DNA of 64,000 nucleotides from Typha latifolia (GCA_019914945.1 CM034104.1:2234501-2298500); one strand, 5' to 3'. Counted from the stretch's first letter, positions 12,345 through 25,094 are shown. Translations and numbers: made by a program. Notes: a model not told the origin generated them from the letters alone.

Positions 12345-12717
12345 CTAGAATGGGCCGGTTCTGGGCCTACTCTAATCTCGATCCATTCTATCCAGTTTGG
12401 TCAGCCAATCAACGGCCGCCAATTAGTTGATTCCTGAATCCTGGGCTACACAGGATCCGCTACATTCCTAACGTGAGCCGCTGGCGACTCAGCAAAATCA
12501 GCACGCACCACAGGACCGGTGGACCCACACCACTTTTCTGACACGTGGAAACCCATCGACGTGGATCCCACTCTATGACATGATATCCACGTGGTACTTG
12601 GGCCCACCTCAGCCTCCTCTCCCATATATATAGACTCTAAGGTCGACCATCTTGATCTCTCTCCTCTCAATATAACCTCTCTCACTCTTACAAAGAGTCT
12701 ATATATATATTTGTATC
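12251..12717. promoter_or_regulatory. Divergent promoter region of ERA and the WAT1-related gene
   Basis: 467 bp separate the two opposing start codons. On the ERA side there is a (GA)17 tract at 12307-12341. On the WAT1 side there is a TATA box (TATATATAG) at about 12624-12632. Upstream of it are two CACGTG G-boxes (12542-12547 and 12588-12593, the latter inside CCACGTGG) and a related GACGTGG at 12558-12564. The G-boxes could act on either gene. Confidence 0.6.
12307..12341. repeat. (GA)n microsatellite in the ERA 5' region
   Basis: About 17 GA units, about 60-90 bp upstream of the ERA start codon, reading as CT on the transcribed strand. Confidence 0.9.
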
Positions 12718-13873
12718 ATGGGGAGTGGACGAAGCTACAGTGAGATATTCCAGAGATCCAAGCCCTACGTTGCAATGATCTCTCTCCAATTTGGGTACGC
12801 TGGGATGAACATCATCACCAAGTACTCCCTCACCCATGGCATGAGCCACTACGTCCTCGTCGTCTACCGCCACGCCTTCGCCACCCTCTCCATCGCGCCG
12901 TTCGCCCTCGCCTTCGAATGGTATATATCCACGATATCAATATCCTTTTCTTTTCTTCTCTTTTACAATCTATGCTAATATATATTTTTCTCATTGTGAC
13001 AGGAGTCACTGGAAGGTGAGGCCTAAGATGACCTTCTCAGTTTTCTGGCAGATATTTGTATTAGCTCTCCTAGGGTTAGTCTTCAAACTTTATATATACA
13101 GTCTTCAAACTTTATATAGCACCTTTTACTTAGTGATAGCTTGTAATGTGTATATATTACAGGCCCGTTATAGACCAGAATTTCTACTACTTGGGTCTCA
13201 AGCTGACATCTCCAACCTTTTCCTGTGCATTGAGCAACATGCTGCCAGCCATGACTTTTGTACTGGCTGCAATATTCAGGTAGCTTCCAGATTAATTACC
13301 TTACCAGCTACTCAAACTTCTTATTCTTTTCATTCTTACTGTCTGATATTATCGGTGCCATGAACTTGAAAAAGGATGGAGAAGATAGACCTCAAGATGG
13401 TGAGATGCCAAGCAAAAGTAGCGGGCACAGTGGTGACGGTGGCCGGCGCGATGTTGATGACTCTTTATAAAGGACCAATTGTGAAGATGATCTGGACCAA
13501 GAACACTCATGGATCCGAAGTGCACGCCGTCGCGCAGGAGTCTATGGGCAAGGATTGGTTCTTGGGCTCACTCTTCGTCATCATAGCTACCCTAGCTTGG
13601 GCTTCTCTTTTCATCCTCCAGGTATGTATAAGATTTACCTAGACTGCTAGCTCTTTGATTGATGAGTAGTTTTTGGTTACTGTATGTACCCTTGTTGTTT
13701 TGCTCTTGCAGGCAGTGACACTGAAACAATACCCTGCTCATTTTTCTCTCACAACATTGGTATGCTTTGTGGGCACACTTCAAGCCATTGTAGTAACTTT
13801 TATTATGGAGCACAAGCTCTCCATTTGGACAATTGGGTTTGATATGAACTTACTTGCTGCTGCCTATGCTGTT

Positions 13874-13937
<64 letters not shown>

Positions 13938-14469
13938 CTAAAAAAATAAATGGCAATTTGATCATGGTGAATGTTATTTGTGCAGGGTATAGTAACATCA
14001 AGTCTAGCATATTATGTACAAGGGCTAGTGATGGAGAAGAGAGGGCCAGTCTTTGCCTCAGCATTCAGTCCTCTGATGATGATTATAGTTGCAATCATGG
14101 GATCTTTCATCCTTAATGAGCAAATCTATCTAGGAGGGTAAGCTCATGAACACCTTTATCACGATCAAGGCATGTACTAGTTAGAATAATTTACAATAAT
14201 TTTAATGTACTTTTTGGTGCAGCATTCTTGGAGGGATCTTGATTGTAGTAGGACTCTATGCTGTCCTTTGGGGAAAGTACAAGGAGAATAAGGAAAAAGA
14301 AGCCATGGCTTTGCTCTTAACCTTGAAGGAAAATGGAGGAAATAATAATGAGCAGGCCATATCTATCACAGAAGCAGATGGGATTGAGTTGGATGGCAAA
14401 AGAGCAAATTGCATGTGCTCCACTTCCCATGGGATCCAGGAAGAACACCATAAAGCTAACTGTTGCTAG
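12718..14469 (+). CDS. WAT1-related protein (EamA / MtN21-type transporter)
   Basis: Predicted 398-residue member of the plant WAT1-related (nodulin MtN21, UMAMIT) group of the drug/metabolite transporter superfamily. Members have ten membrane helices and two EamA repeats and export amino acids or auxin at plasma or vacuolar membranes. Exons: 12718-12920, 13003-13074, 13163-13279, 13375-13621, 13712-13870, 13986-14137, 14223-14469. Joined frames restore family landmarks: [110 protein letters not shown] and a hydrophilic C-tail with [10 protein letters not shown]. The seven-exon structure is usual for the family. The acceptor before exon 4 (at 13374) has a weak pyrimidine tract, but protein continuity requires it. 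Intron 5 is 115 bp and half of it is a TC repeat. The substrate cannot be told from sequence. Confidence 0.93.
13876..13935. repeat. (TC)n microsatellite in WAT1-related intron 5
   Basis: About 30 TC units that begin inside the donor sequence (GTTAGT) of a 115-bp intron. Confidence 0.95.
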
Positions 14470-15205
14470 TTAGCTAGTATTTTTAATTACGAGGTAGAAA
14501 AAGGAGAGAGAGAGAGAGAGAGATAAATTTGAGTGAGAATAAGTAATGTCCATTGATAAAATGAGATTTTGCTTGCATTCCACCTGGTTACTCTTGACAG
14601 TGTGCAATGAAGAACTTGAGATAAAGTTGTTCACAGAGCATTTTTAATGTCTAAATTATTTGTACTCCAAATATTTCTCATTTGATTCCACTTTCTTAGA
14701 GAATGGATCTAGACACTTCATTATAGTATTAAAGCACATTGCTCCAACTGGAAGTGGAGAACAAGGCCCCACATTTTTTTTCATTGTCATAAGTAAATGT
14801 TCATGCATGCTAGAATTATAATAATGCTCATGACTATCATTCATCAAAAAGTGGTTCCGGAAAAGGTTATTGTTCCATTGATGTTCATTTGATAGACTCC
14901 AATAAGAAACTTCGAATGTAACTCAAGTTAAGTTTCAATGCATCACCCAATATGTTCATATACGAAGATTTAGCTTCACATAATACAGACTTTGTGTTGA
15001 ACCCTGTTTCACCAACAATTGGAAGCATAACAGATAGTTCGACAATCTTAGACTATACTCGTCAGCAGTTTAATATGACTAATTTAATGACCATTAGAAA
15101 AAAAAAATGAGAGATTGATGTGAAACTTGTGAAGCTAGCCAATCCACAATTCATGCCTAGCTAGAGGAGAAAGACAATGTCCTTTTCATGCCAAGCAAAT
15201 GACTA
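14470..15205. other. WAT1-related 3' flank, no gene seen
   Basis: Includes a short GA tract at about 14507-14522, probably in the 3' UTR. The rest has no supported coding content. Confidence 0.4.
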
Positions 15206-15420
15206 TTAAATAACATAGTACTCAAGGAAATCAATCCAATAGCACTCTGAAAAAATATGGATGTGCTTCATTGTCTGTTTCCATGCATGCAGTAGAAGAG
15301 GACAAATTGGCTTGGCTCTTTCACTTTCACCATTAATACAAGTTGTTCCTAAAGCTTCCCTACTCAGAATGCATTTGTAGAACAAACACCTCACATCAAG
15401 AGACTTTCTATGTTTAATTT
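15206..15420 (-). mobile_element. Decayed LINE-type fragment (zf-RVT-like)
   Basis: The minus-strand translation reads KSLDVRCLFYKCILSREALG and later CPLLLHAWKQTMKHIHIF, then SECYW. The spacing CPL...H..KQTM.HIF..CYW resembles the zinc-finger (zf-RVT) domain at the end of plant non-LTR reverse transcriptases. One expected Cys is replaced by Leu. No RT core remains nearby, so this would be a 5'-truncated relic. The call rests on pattern resemblance only. Confidence 0.4.
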
Positions 15421-17588
15421 CTTAGTGATGGTTAAACAATACTGGAACAAGATATATTTGGTTGCTAAACCATGCTGGATTACCAATAACTACTTCAAAA
15501 TACTCATGTTAAAGAATAAATTAATGACTGGACCAATATAATGGATATGACCTAGAACCCAGAATTACTTAAATTAAACAGATACATTGATGTCATCTTG
15601 GATGACAGTAGCATAACAATTAAAAAATATATATTTTTTAAACAATCATATTTTTACTTTAATTGTCATTAACACTATACCATAAAGCTATCTATCATTT
15701 GGCCCTTATATTTTACTTTTATAGCCTCAAAATTACTCTTAGTTAAATTTAACTTAGTGATAGAATAGAAAATATTTCAAAATATAAAAGAAAATTGGGA
15801 AAAGGTGTGATATTCATATATTATAAATTTCACTCATTTATAGAGGTAATAAAATGGGATTCAAGAATGAAAATAGAAGGGATAAGGTGTGATATTTTTT
15901 TACATAAAAATCTCTCAGAAAGAAAAAGAAAAGCAATTGTGGTATGACCAATTTAATTTGGGCAGTGACACAAAAGTAACCATATTATTCTTAACTCCAA
16001 TATCCTATCCTTTTGTGATAGAGGCTTTGTTCTACTTTACTACCTACTTTGAGAGAGTGGGATTATAGATTATATATGATCCTAACTGAATTAAGCATAA
16101 GTGGAGCAGACGAGGACAGTACTGAGAGGGAAAAGAGTCCATGAGATATATATACTAACATTGTAATTAATCTAATCCAATTACAAGGAACTTTAGGTTG
16201 TGAATATGAAGCTGTTGATTACTTTTGACTAAAAAAAAAACTAAGCATGCATTTTGAACTATAACAAAGAATGGCGAGTGGAAACAGGAGTGACTTCAAT
16301 TCCTTTAACTAATTGTGCAAAGAAAGTTGGATATAATGCTCGATTCTTAACTTACTTCATGTATACTTCACATCTAAGTAATTAATTTCACTGTGATCTG
16401 GACCTAATTTCATTTAAAATTAATCGTGTTTCATTGATGCCAATATTTTTCGTTATGAATAAAATACAAAATGACCGAATTATCTACACCATCTTAAAAA
16501 TTAAATAATCTTTTTATTAGATAATTAGACATCTCATAAAATAGTTGCAGTTTAGTTTTGACCACAGAAAAATTAAGCTTTCGTTCACTTGTAAAATAAG
16601 AATTAGTTTCCTCTAAAATAAGTCTTCTTACAGTGCTATAGTAATTCTTATTTCTCTCTCATTTTATTTCATACCACCAAACTGGGCTTAATCACTTGGG
16701 TGTAAATAGTAAGTTTCCCTTATAAATTAATATGTTTTAGTTATGTCTAGCTGTCAAATTTGGGGTGAAACACCTTAATTAGCACACAAAAAAGGCTAAT
16801 CATGTTATCTTATCTCTCTCCCCTTTAAGAACCTTTTTTTTCTTAAAGAAATTACACTTCTTTATTGCGTCTCAAGATTGTGAAAAGATTATTCTCAAGA
16901 TTGTGACAAAAGTTTGTAGTTTAGCTCTAGATATATAAATATCGAGAAAGAGAGAAATAGAGAGAGAGAGTTGGATATAAATTTTAGATTAAAGAAATAT
17001 TTTTGAATCTGACTTCTAACTGCCTATTAGAACACTATTAAAATTTAAAAAAAAATTAACTTCAGGTTAAAGCTTTTCCTTAGACTTACTATTGTACTCA
17101 TTACTATGTCTTAAGATTTACAAAAGCTCATCTTAATATGAAGAGAGATATAATAACCTTAATTGACTACCTTTTATTCACACATCAATTTCCATCCAAG
17201 CCCGGCCCAAAAAATAGCCCACTATGGCCCCAAAAAAAAATATAATTTTGCGGCCCAATATTAAAGGCACTCTTAAAAATTATGTGTATTGATTTAAAAA
17301 CATAGGAACTTTGGAAAAATAATTTTAGGATGTTGTAGATTAAAAGCTTGTGAACTAAGAATAAAATACTCCATAATTTGAGCTGAAAACAATTTGGTGA
17401 ATAATTATAAAAATAAAATCATATATATATATATATGATTAATACTAATAAGGACGAGCCATTTGGATTTAGCTCAACGAGCTTAATTTACTTAGCTCAT
17501 TAAAATATCTATAACCCATCAAATATATATATAGAGAGTTATATTAAGTCGAATATGAGTGATCTAAGTTTTGTGGTTTATCTCTAGG

Positions 17589-17617
17589 AGCCACGTGGCT
17601 TTGTTTTGCCCCACGTG
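17589..17617. promoter_or_regulatory. Two G-boxes, one a perfect 12-bp palindrome
   Basis: AGCCACGTGGCT at 17589-17600 is a perfect palindrome. A second CACGTG lies at 17612-17617, within CCCCACGTGTC. This is bZIP/bHLH site architecture about 1.8 kb upstream of CYP98A. Which gene it serves, if any, is unknown. Confidence 0.4.
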
Positions 17618-17767
17618 TCTTCCTTGTAGACACGAAAATAGTGTGGACTTGCGTATTCTCCGGCGCACGTAATCGTGACGGAGCAGTTTAGTGTTGGTGT
17701 TCGCTGTTCACTCCTTCTTACCTACTCTTTATGTCCTCTTGTATGGGACCCAATAAAATATATTTGT

Positions 17768-17787
17768 ACCAACCAATAAGGGTTGGT
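17768..17787. promoter_or_regulatory. Inverted pair of AC-II elements
   Basis: ACCAACC at 17768-17774 and its reverse complement GGTTGGT at 17781-17787. AC-II is a known binding site of R2R3-MYB regulators of phenylpropanoid and lignin genes. It lies 1.6 kb upstream of CYP98A, so a link is plausible but unproven. Confidence 0.35.
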
Positions 17788-18871
17788 AAGCATCGTGACA
17801 TGCATCTAACGAGGTAATATTATCGACTTTAATTTTAAATAATTATTATTGAAAAAATTATTTAATAGTTTGATGATTTTATTCAATGACGATTTTATGG
17901 TACAGTTAATTTAGAGTATCAGTTTAGTTTAACAGTGTCCATATCTAGCATTTGGGCTCTTGAATGATAAAAAAAATTGGAAGTAATAAGATCACCTCTC
18001 TATTCAGATTTTTACCAATCCGTGATGGTAGTCATGACTCAATTTTTTTGTAAATATTAGGATCGATGTTCGGTAGATATATTTTTCACATTATTAAAGA
18101 GTCATAAGTCTAGATTTGGATTGGATAAAGAGTCCATATCTCTTTAATATAAATGGATGCATGTCTCACCAAGCTTTAGCGTCCATGTCACAATGGAGAT
18201 ATCAACCAGCTTTACTTAAAGTTTCTTAGTTTTAATAGATTTGACAATCATATTCAAAAAACAAGTCATAACTAGAATTAATACGAGTCAATTAGGTTAA
18301 GAAAAAAAAAACCCAGAGTCTCTATTAAATCCAAACTCATTTGGGACACTGGAGAGGTTAAAAATTGACAACCTTTAACACAAAGTCCTTCTACTATTAG
18401 TCTATTATCCATCACAATCCAAATCCTGAAGCGGAGTAGGTTAATTAAAGTAGTCTCGGTTTTAATTTAAAACTGAGAGGACTCCAACAAAAGAGTTAGC
18501 ACACAACTTGCCTGATCTCTTTGTATGTTGCTTAAAAAGATGCAATTTATTTCCTACATTATAAGTTCCAGATCATGCAAAGAGTTCCAAACCACGTACT
18601 TGTTCCTCCCCTCCCACAGGAAGACGCCAGCCACTGGATCCACACAAAACCATTAGCTCCACCCTCCACGTAGACCATTCATTCTCCTACTTGTTCTTTT
18701 TCAATACATACATACATGGTCACTCGAATATAAACATGGTATTAATAATAATAATACTAATAAGTGTCATCAAACTCATATAAACTTCTTATTAATTTAT
18801 TAATAAGTATATATAAAACATATATAGGGGAGTTTCTTGAGAAACGTGGAGCAACAGTAAACAGTCTTACT

Positions 18872-18878
18872 ACCTACC
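18872..18878 (+). promoter_or_regulatory. AC-I element upstream of CYP98A
   Basis: ACCTACC matches the AC-I consensus, about 520 bp before the CYP98A start codon. Confidence 0.4.
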
Positions 18879-19310
18879 TCAAGCAGTACCAAAAACCCTT
18901 AAAAGCTTTTACAAATAAATTAGATAATAATAATAATAATAATAATAAGATAAATAGTCTATCTCAAGTCATCATCCTCCACCCACCAAACTCCATTTTC
19001 GCCAACCACACATACACTTTGTCACATTTGACTCCGGAAAATATATTCCTAGTAGCTTCACTGGCCTTACCAACTCCCATCTTATTTATTTACTTCCAAA
19101 ACTAATAAGTGATGTTTTTCAATAATAACCCTTTAACCATTTATATTTGGGAAAAACCACCATGGACAAAGCAGTATTAGTGTACTCGCTTTTTTTTTCC
19201 CTGATTTAATAGAAACCGGATTATAAATTGTAAAAATTACAGGGTGTAAATCACTAAAAAAAATAAACTCTATTAGCATATACCAAAAGAAAAAAAAAAT
19301 TCCACCTACT

Positions 19311-19339
19311 ACCTACCACCACTGTCGTCCATATAAATA
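19311..19339 (+). promoter_or_regulatory. CYP98A core promoter: AC-I element and TATA box
   Basis: ACCTACC (AC-I) at 19311-19317 is followed by TATAAATA at 19332-19339. The start codon is at 19394, giving a short 5' UTR of about 25-30 bases. AC elements are the usual MYB targets in promoters of lignin-pathway genes, which fits the product. Confidence 0.6.
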
Positions 19340-19393
19340 TCATCCCTCCGTCTCCACCCTTAACCAAATCCTTCTCCTCCGTAGTCTACCGCC

Positions 19394-22300
19394 ATGGATC
19401 CGTCTCTCCTGCCGATCCCGATCGCCCTCTTTGCCGTCCTAATCGGCGCCCTCCTCTATCATTTGCTCCGGTACCGGCTTCCGCCCGGTCCGCGCCCCTG
19501 GCCGGTGGTCGGGAACTTGTACGACATCAAGCCGATCCGGTTCAGGTGCTTCGCCGAGTGGGCGCAGACCTATGGTCCGGTTATGTCGGTCTGGTTCGGC
19601 ACGACTCTCAACGTGGTGGTGTCGACCTCGGATCTGGCCCGGGAGGTGCTCAAGGAGCACGACCAGCAGCTCGCCGACCGGCCGAGGAGCCGATCCGCCG
19701 CTCGGTTCAGCCGGGACGGAAAGGATCTGATCTGGGCCGACTACGGGCCCCACTATGTCAAGGTGAGGAAGGTCTGCAACCTCGAGCTCTTCTCGCCCAA
19801 GAGGCTTGAGGCGCTTAGGCCTGTTAGGGAAGATGAGGTCACCGCCATGGTGGAGTCCATCTTTAGAGCCTGCAGTAATCCAGGTATGCTCACTTCACAA
19901 CTTCTAATCTTCTTCTTTTTCTCTAATTTCTTTGGGGATCAGATCATTTCTGCAAATCACCAATTTGTTAGCCTCTTTGCAAACCCAAAAAAAAGAAAGA
20001 TTGCGGTGATATGAAAGAATAAACAAAATCTTTTTGTTCTCTATGATCTATTTTTTTCATATCGCACCCTATTATTTGTTTTTAATAATGTCTTATTTTG
20101 AATAAAAATACTAACAACATGAATCATTCCAAGTAGGGCGACTTAACAACGGAAGCAAGGGTCGAATTAAGAATAATGAAAAGATAGGTTGTAACTTGTG
20201 CAGAATTTGTTGGCTGATTAGAATTATAGGCTGATCAGACTACAAGATCTAAATGGCTGCATTACTGTAAGGAGGAATTAATACAAGGCAAGAGGAATTG
20301 AATCTAAGGTACCATTTTAGTAGTAAAAATTCTTAATGTTTAAACGATTAGTTTAGTTGTATTGGCAAAGAATCCGGAGTGTGTGGGACTGTGGGGTTTC
20401 AGTAGGTGGTGAGTGGTTGGTGGGCTCAGTGACACGGATGCATGTAGTTCTGTGTTATTATTAAATTGTTGGAGCGATGCACTGGCTTTTGACTAATAAA
20501 TATTATGATGCTAGCAAATTTAAGAGGGCATAAATTAGATAGCATGTGGTCTTTATTAAAAGCTAGAAAATTTTTGTCATGCTACAGTTATTTTATGGTG
20601 ATTTACTATGATTTATTAAATTTTGCGCCTCTATTGAATGCTATAGAGCATGTTGATCCTCAATTGGACTTTTATAATGACACATTGGTTAGTTAAACTC
20701 CAATGTTAACTTGCTTCCAAGAAGAAGCAAAGTTTTAGAAGGATACAGAAAGTTGGCAAAGTTGGCCTGAATGGTTGATTCAGGCCTACTTGAAGAATCC
20801 AATTTCCACCAAGACCTTTTTTGGTAAAGGTCAATCACTTGCATCATTGCTGAAAAGTTCTTTACCTCAAAATTACATGATTACCATTGGAATTTTAATG
20901 TTTTGTGAAAAATATAGCATTTTTAGTTAACAATTTTAATGGGATTCATAGTTGTAATTGATGCTTAGATGTCTATTATTTTGTGATGTCATTATGTTGG
21001 CATGGAGAGGAGAGAGTGGGACCATCTCCTCAACTTCATCCTTTTTTTTTCTGTGGTCGCAATCTGTACTTTAGCCATATTGTGAAAAACCACTTTTTCT
21101 TTTGACATATTTGCGGTTTGCTTCTCTTGTTCTTTTTTCATGTATATATATGTGTGTGTGTGTGTCTATGGAAGAATCCCTATAGTTTGAAATAGATATT
21201 CTTTTTGATGAAGTCCTTTAATTAGTTTAATAGTCAAGTCACCTAAGTTTTCAACCATCTCATTTAGAATGTTAAATGGGCAAACAATTATAAGAGGTTT
21301 GTTTCGATTAATCTCTAGACATTCTTTCCCTGATTATTGATTATTGTTGAATTATTCAAGAAAAAGTTAAAATGAAGAAAGAAGAAATAAAAGGTTAGGT
21401 TCTACAAATTTGATGAACATCATCAAATTATTGCTCGCAAAACAACCTTCCTGATCATTCTTTCTTGCATAAGCATATTTTCAAATTAGCTGCCTGCCTT
21501 TATATATGCAAAATTTAGTATCACTGGTGATAAAGGACATACTTCTACTAGCCTGAGGCCCTAAACCCTCAATTAATATGATCTACAATCTTCTCTTCCT
21601 CAGACAAGGTAGGGAAGAGCTTGGTTGTCCGCGAGCACCTTGCCGGTGTGGCCTTCAACAACATAACAAGGCTTGCCTTCGGGAAGCGGTTTGTGAACTC
21701 AGAAGGCATTGTAGATGACCAAGGAGTTGAGTTCAAGGCCATTGTGGCTAATGGCTTAAAGTTTGGAGCATCTCTTTCTCTTGCAGAGTTTGTATGGTGG
21801 CTAAGGTGGATGTTCCCACTTGATGAAGAGGCATATACAAGTCACAACAATCGAAGGGATTTCTTGACCAAAAAGATTATGGAGGAGCACACTAAGGCTC
21901 GCAAGGAGAAGGGAGCAAAGCAGCATTTTGTGGATGCCTTGCTTACTCTCAAGGACCAGTATGATCTCAGTGAGGATACCATTATTGGACTTCTTTGGGT
22001 GAGTCGACTCTCTCTCTCTTTTGTTGATTCTTACCATAGTGTTATGTTTCATGTTAATATTTTGTGCTCAGGTAGGCAAAGAACCATTTGTGTAAATTAA
22101 ATCTTAGTTGGGTTGGTAACATGTTGCTATCATGGGGTAGGTGGGGGTTGAAAAATGTCCATCTGCTTCTGAGTGGGAACTGGGGCCTTGTTTTTATTTA
22201 TGTTAAATTCGATCAACTTCCGGTATCAGGAGGGCAAGGTAGGTGCAGCCTTTTTGCTGCTGGCTAGTCATTGTCACTAAGTGCAACCTAAAGAAAATAT

Positions 22301-23337
22301 ATGAAGCCTTGAATCTCATATTTATCATAATTAGGATCAAGACACAGAAACCATAGGGGTCTTGTTCTGCTTTGCAGAACTTCGCTGCTTTTTGACTAAC
22401 AATGTATATTATGCCAAAATATACCTATTGTAAAAATATAATATAATGTTCATCCCCTCCATAAGGGAATAGATAATGTTAATTGAGATAAGCAAGGAGG
22501 TTCATCAATTTTGGTCTGATGGCATTTTGAAAATCCAGTTCTAATAGCATGTAAAATTATAGATTAATGCAAAACCTTAAATTTTAGGGTAATTAATCAA
22601 CAATGTATATTGTCCCTTAACACTTTGCACATGCCTTTGTTTCTACTTCGTCTTCTATTATGCTGATACTTTTGTCCCTCTACATGCAGGACATGATCAC
22701 TGCCGGGATGGACACAACAGTCATAACAGTTGAATGGGCCATGTCAGAACTTGTCCGAAACCCCTGGGTGCAAGAGAAGGTCCAGGAGGAGCTGGACCGT
22801 GTAGTCGGCCACGACCGTGTCATGAACGAAACTGATTTTTCTAACCTCCCTTACCTACAATGTGTTGTCAAGGAGTCTCTCCGGCTGCACCCTCCCACTC
22901 CTCTCATGCTCCCTCACAAAGCCAGCTCCAACGTCAAGATTGGCGGCTATGATGTTCCAAAGGGTTCCAACATCATGGTTAACGTTTGGGCTATTGCCCG
23001 CGATCCGAAGCTCTGGAAGAATCCCTTGGAGTTCCGGCCAGAGAGGTTCGTTGAGGAAGACATCGACATCAAAGGCCACGACTTCCGTGTTCTGCCTTTC
23101 GGGGCAGGGCGGCGCGTGTGTCCCGGTGCGCAGCTAGGGATAAACCTAGTGACATCCATGCTAGGGCACTTGTTGCACCATTTTAAGTGGCAGTTGCCCG
23201 AGGGGGTGAAGGCGGAGGACGTTGACATGACGGAGAACCCTGGGATGGTCACGTTCATGCATACACCATTGCAGGCTGTCGCAATTCCGCGGCTAGAATC
23301 ACAGCATTTGTACAACCGTGTACCTGTTGAGATGTAA
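19394..23337 (+). CDS. CYP98A: p-Coumaroyl shikimate/quinate 3'-hydroxylase (CYP98A)
   Basis: Predicted 510-residue ER-bound P450 that 3-hydroxylates p-coumaroyl shikimate (or quinate), committing carbon to caffeoyl, guaiacyl and syringyl products for lignin and chlorogenate. Three exons: 19394-19883, 21604-21998, 22690-23337. Introns are 1720 and 691 bp. Landmarks: N-terminal anchor, [16 protein letters not shown] hinge (near 35-50), I-helix AGMDTT (300-305), ExxR E357-R360, PERF (412-415), and heme loop [10 protein letters not shown] (432-441) with Cys439. Near-invariant CYP98A stretches include [55 protein letters not shown] and [12 protein letters not shown]. The junctions P/DKVGK and LLW/DMITAG restore the family sequence. 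AC-type MYB sites lie in the promoter. The protein is complete with all catalytic residues. Confidence 0.97.
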
Positions 23338-25094
23338 GGCTATCAAGTTAATTTATTAGTTTACTGTTGGTTATGATCTTTTGATGCTTTTGTTGTCTCA
23401 CTTTATATATGATCAGGGTCTTGTAACGAGGTGTCTGTCTATCGTCTATAGAGATATGTACTGCCTTAATATGATCTCACTGAACTATACCAATTGCTTC
23501 AAACTAAGGAGCATGGATGTAAGCAAAATAACATTTGGAAATTACATAAGATTTGTTGTCTATTGTAGTGATGAAGAGCATGTAATTGATCACAGGGAAG
23601 TGAAATATTCCATTAGAAAGAACAGTATTCCTTAGTGTATGATTCTGTCTTTCTTTATTAATTCCTGTGATCAATATTGCTTAATTCTTTTGTCATGTCA
23701 TATATATTTCAATCAATTTACTTCTAATCAATCAATCTCAGCACCTGGTTGATTGCTATAAGTTAACAACCACCTCATTTTTACAACTCCATCATCTTCA
23801 TTAAATGATGCTTGAACATTCTGTTAGTGGTCTCTGTAGGATAAACTCACCCTTCTCTATCTCCTGTATTAGAATCCAAGTCTTCTAAGCAAATCATCCT
23901 GATCCGAAACTGGAGATATGCTTACCTATAGAATTCAAGAATTGGTTGGGTCAAAGTCAATTTGACTAAAACTCTCCCCACATATTTAAGTGGTTTAGCT
24001 TCTCTACTCTAACCTAAGGAATTAAAGATATTAAAAAACAAATAAAGGGATGCTCAATGAAGTTGCCTAAATATTTTTTTTTCCCATTGGAAAATTTTCA
24101 TGATTAATGATATTTTTTTTTATCGATAGGAAATGTCATGACCCTATTATACTATTAAAAATTGATGAATAGTATTAAGGCTTTTTTTACATATCAGATA
24201 GTCACTGTATAAATTTAAAATGCACAATTTTCGTTTAATTTCTAGATAGGTGTACTTAAAAAATGAATAATTTTACTCAATATACACTAGGATTCGACCA
24301 AGTACTCTTTTATACGTCATATTTCGGAGCACTGTTTTTTTTTCATATATACTTTTCAAAATACTCTTCAAAAATCTTATATTTGTTTATATATATATAC
24401 TCTTTTAAATTTAATATTTATATGTATATTTCTCAAGATACACTATTTTTATATCTATACTCTTAAAAATCTTTACTTGTTTTTTGTATGTATATCCTTG
24501 GAGTTATCTAATTTATTAAGATCGAATAATTTAGACATAAAAATATGGAATTATATTTGTTCGAGTTCTCATAAATTGAATTATTAAGACTTAATTTTAA
24601 AAAAATGGTCGATTAAAAAGTATATGTTAATTAAATATTAATTACATACAAGCAAATAAAGAATTTTTAGAAAGTATACACGCAAAATTTAAAAAAAAAA
24701 AAGCCCAAATATTTTGGCCGTTTTTTTAATACCCAAGCGGTGGAATGAAATAATGAATACTTGCATACGTGGAGGGGTAGGTCATGAGAACCGTATCCGA
24801 CGCGGTTCTTCCTCTCCTCCCCTGGCCAGATTCGAATGGCCATTGGCCGAGCAAATAATAAAGCGAAGACAACAAAAAGAAACCCCAATTCCAGTTCGGA
24901 TTCCTAATCTCTCGCCCTCGCTTCAACTCACTTTTTTCTCTTTCCTCCCATAGATAAAAGAAGCCCGGTAGATTCCAAAAGCTCCCTGCTTTCCTTTCCT
25001 TTTTTTTAACCGTAATTTGTGCTCCAATTTCTTTGCTTGATTGGTCTTAGAGGAGGCCCATCGTGGTGGTCTCCTGGAGAAATTTTACTCCGGT
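23338..25094. other. CYP98A 3' flank, spacer and NC2-alpha leader
   Basis: AT-rich from about 23600 to 24700, with no gene. From about 24740 the GC content rises. The last 200-300 bp before 25095 are expected to be promoter and 5' UTR of NC2-alpha. No TATA box is evident, as is common for general transcription genes. Confidence 0.45.

Larger units (their letters stand above)
15421..19310. other. AT-rich spacer upstream of CYP98A
   Basis: No gene recognised. It holds a G-box pair (17589-17617), an inverted pair of AC-II type MYB sites (17768-17787), a partial copy of a dispersed repeat (about 17818-17935), an AC-I site (18872-18878) and short simple repeats such as (AAT)n at about 18927-18948. 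Confidence 0.45.

Noticed and set aside
24714..24953. Possible small gene upstream of NC2-alpha
   Set aside because: Overlapping frames on both strands in a GC-richer leader, with no motif; more likely promoter and 5' UTR of NC2-alpha.
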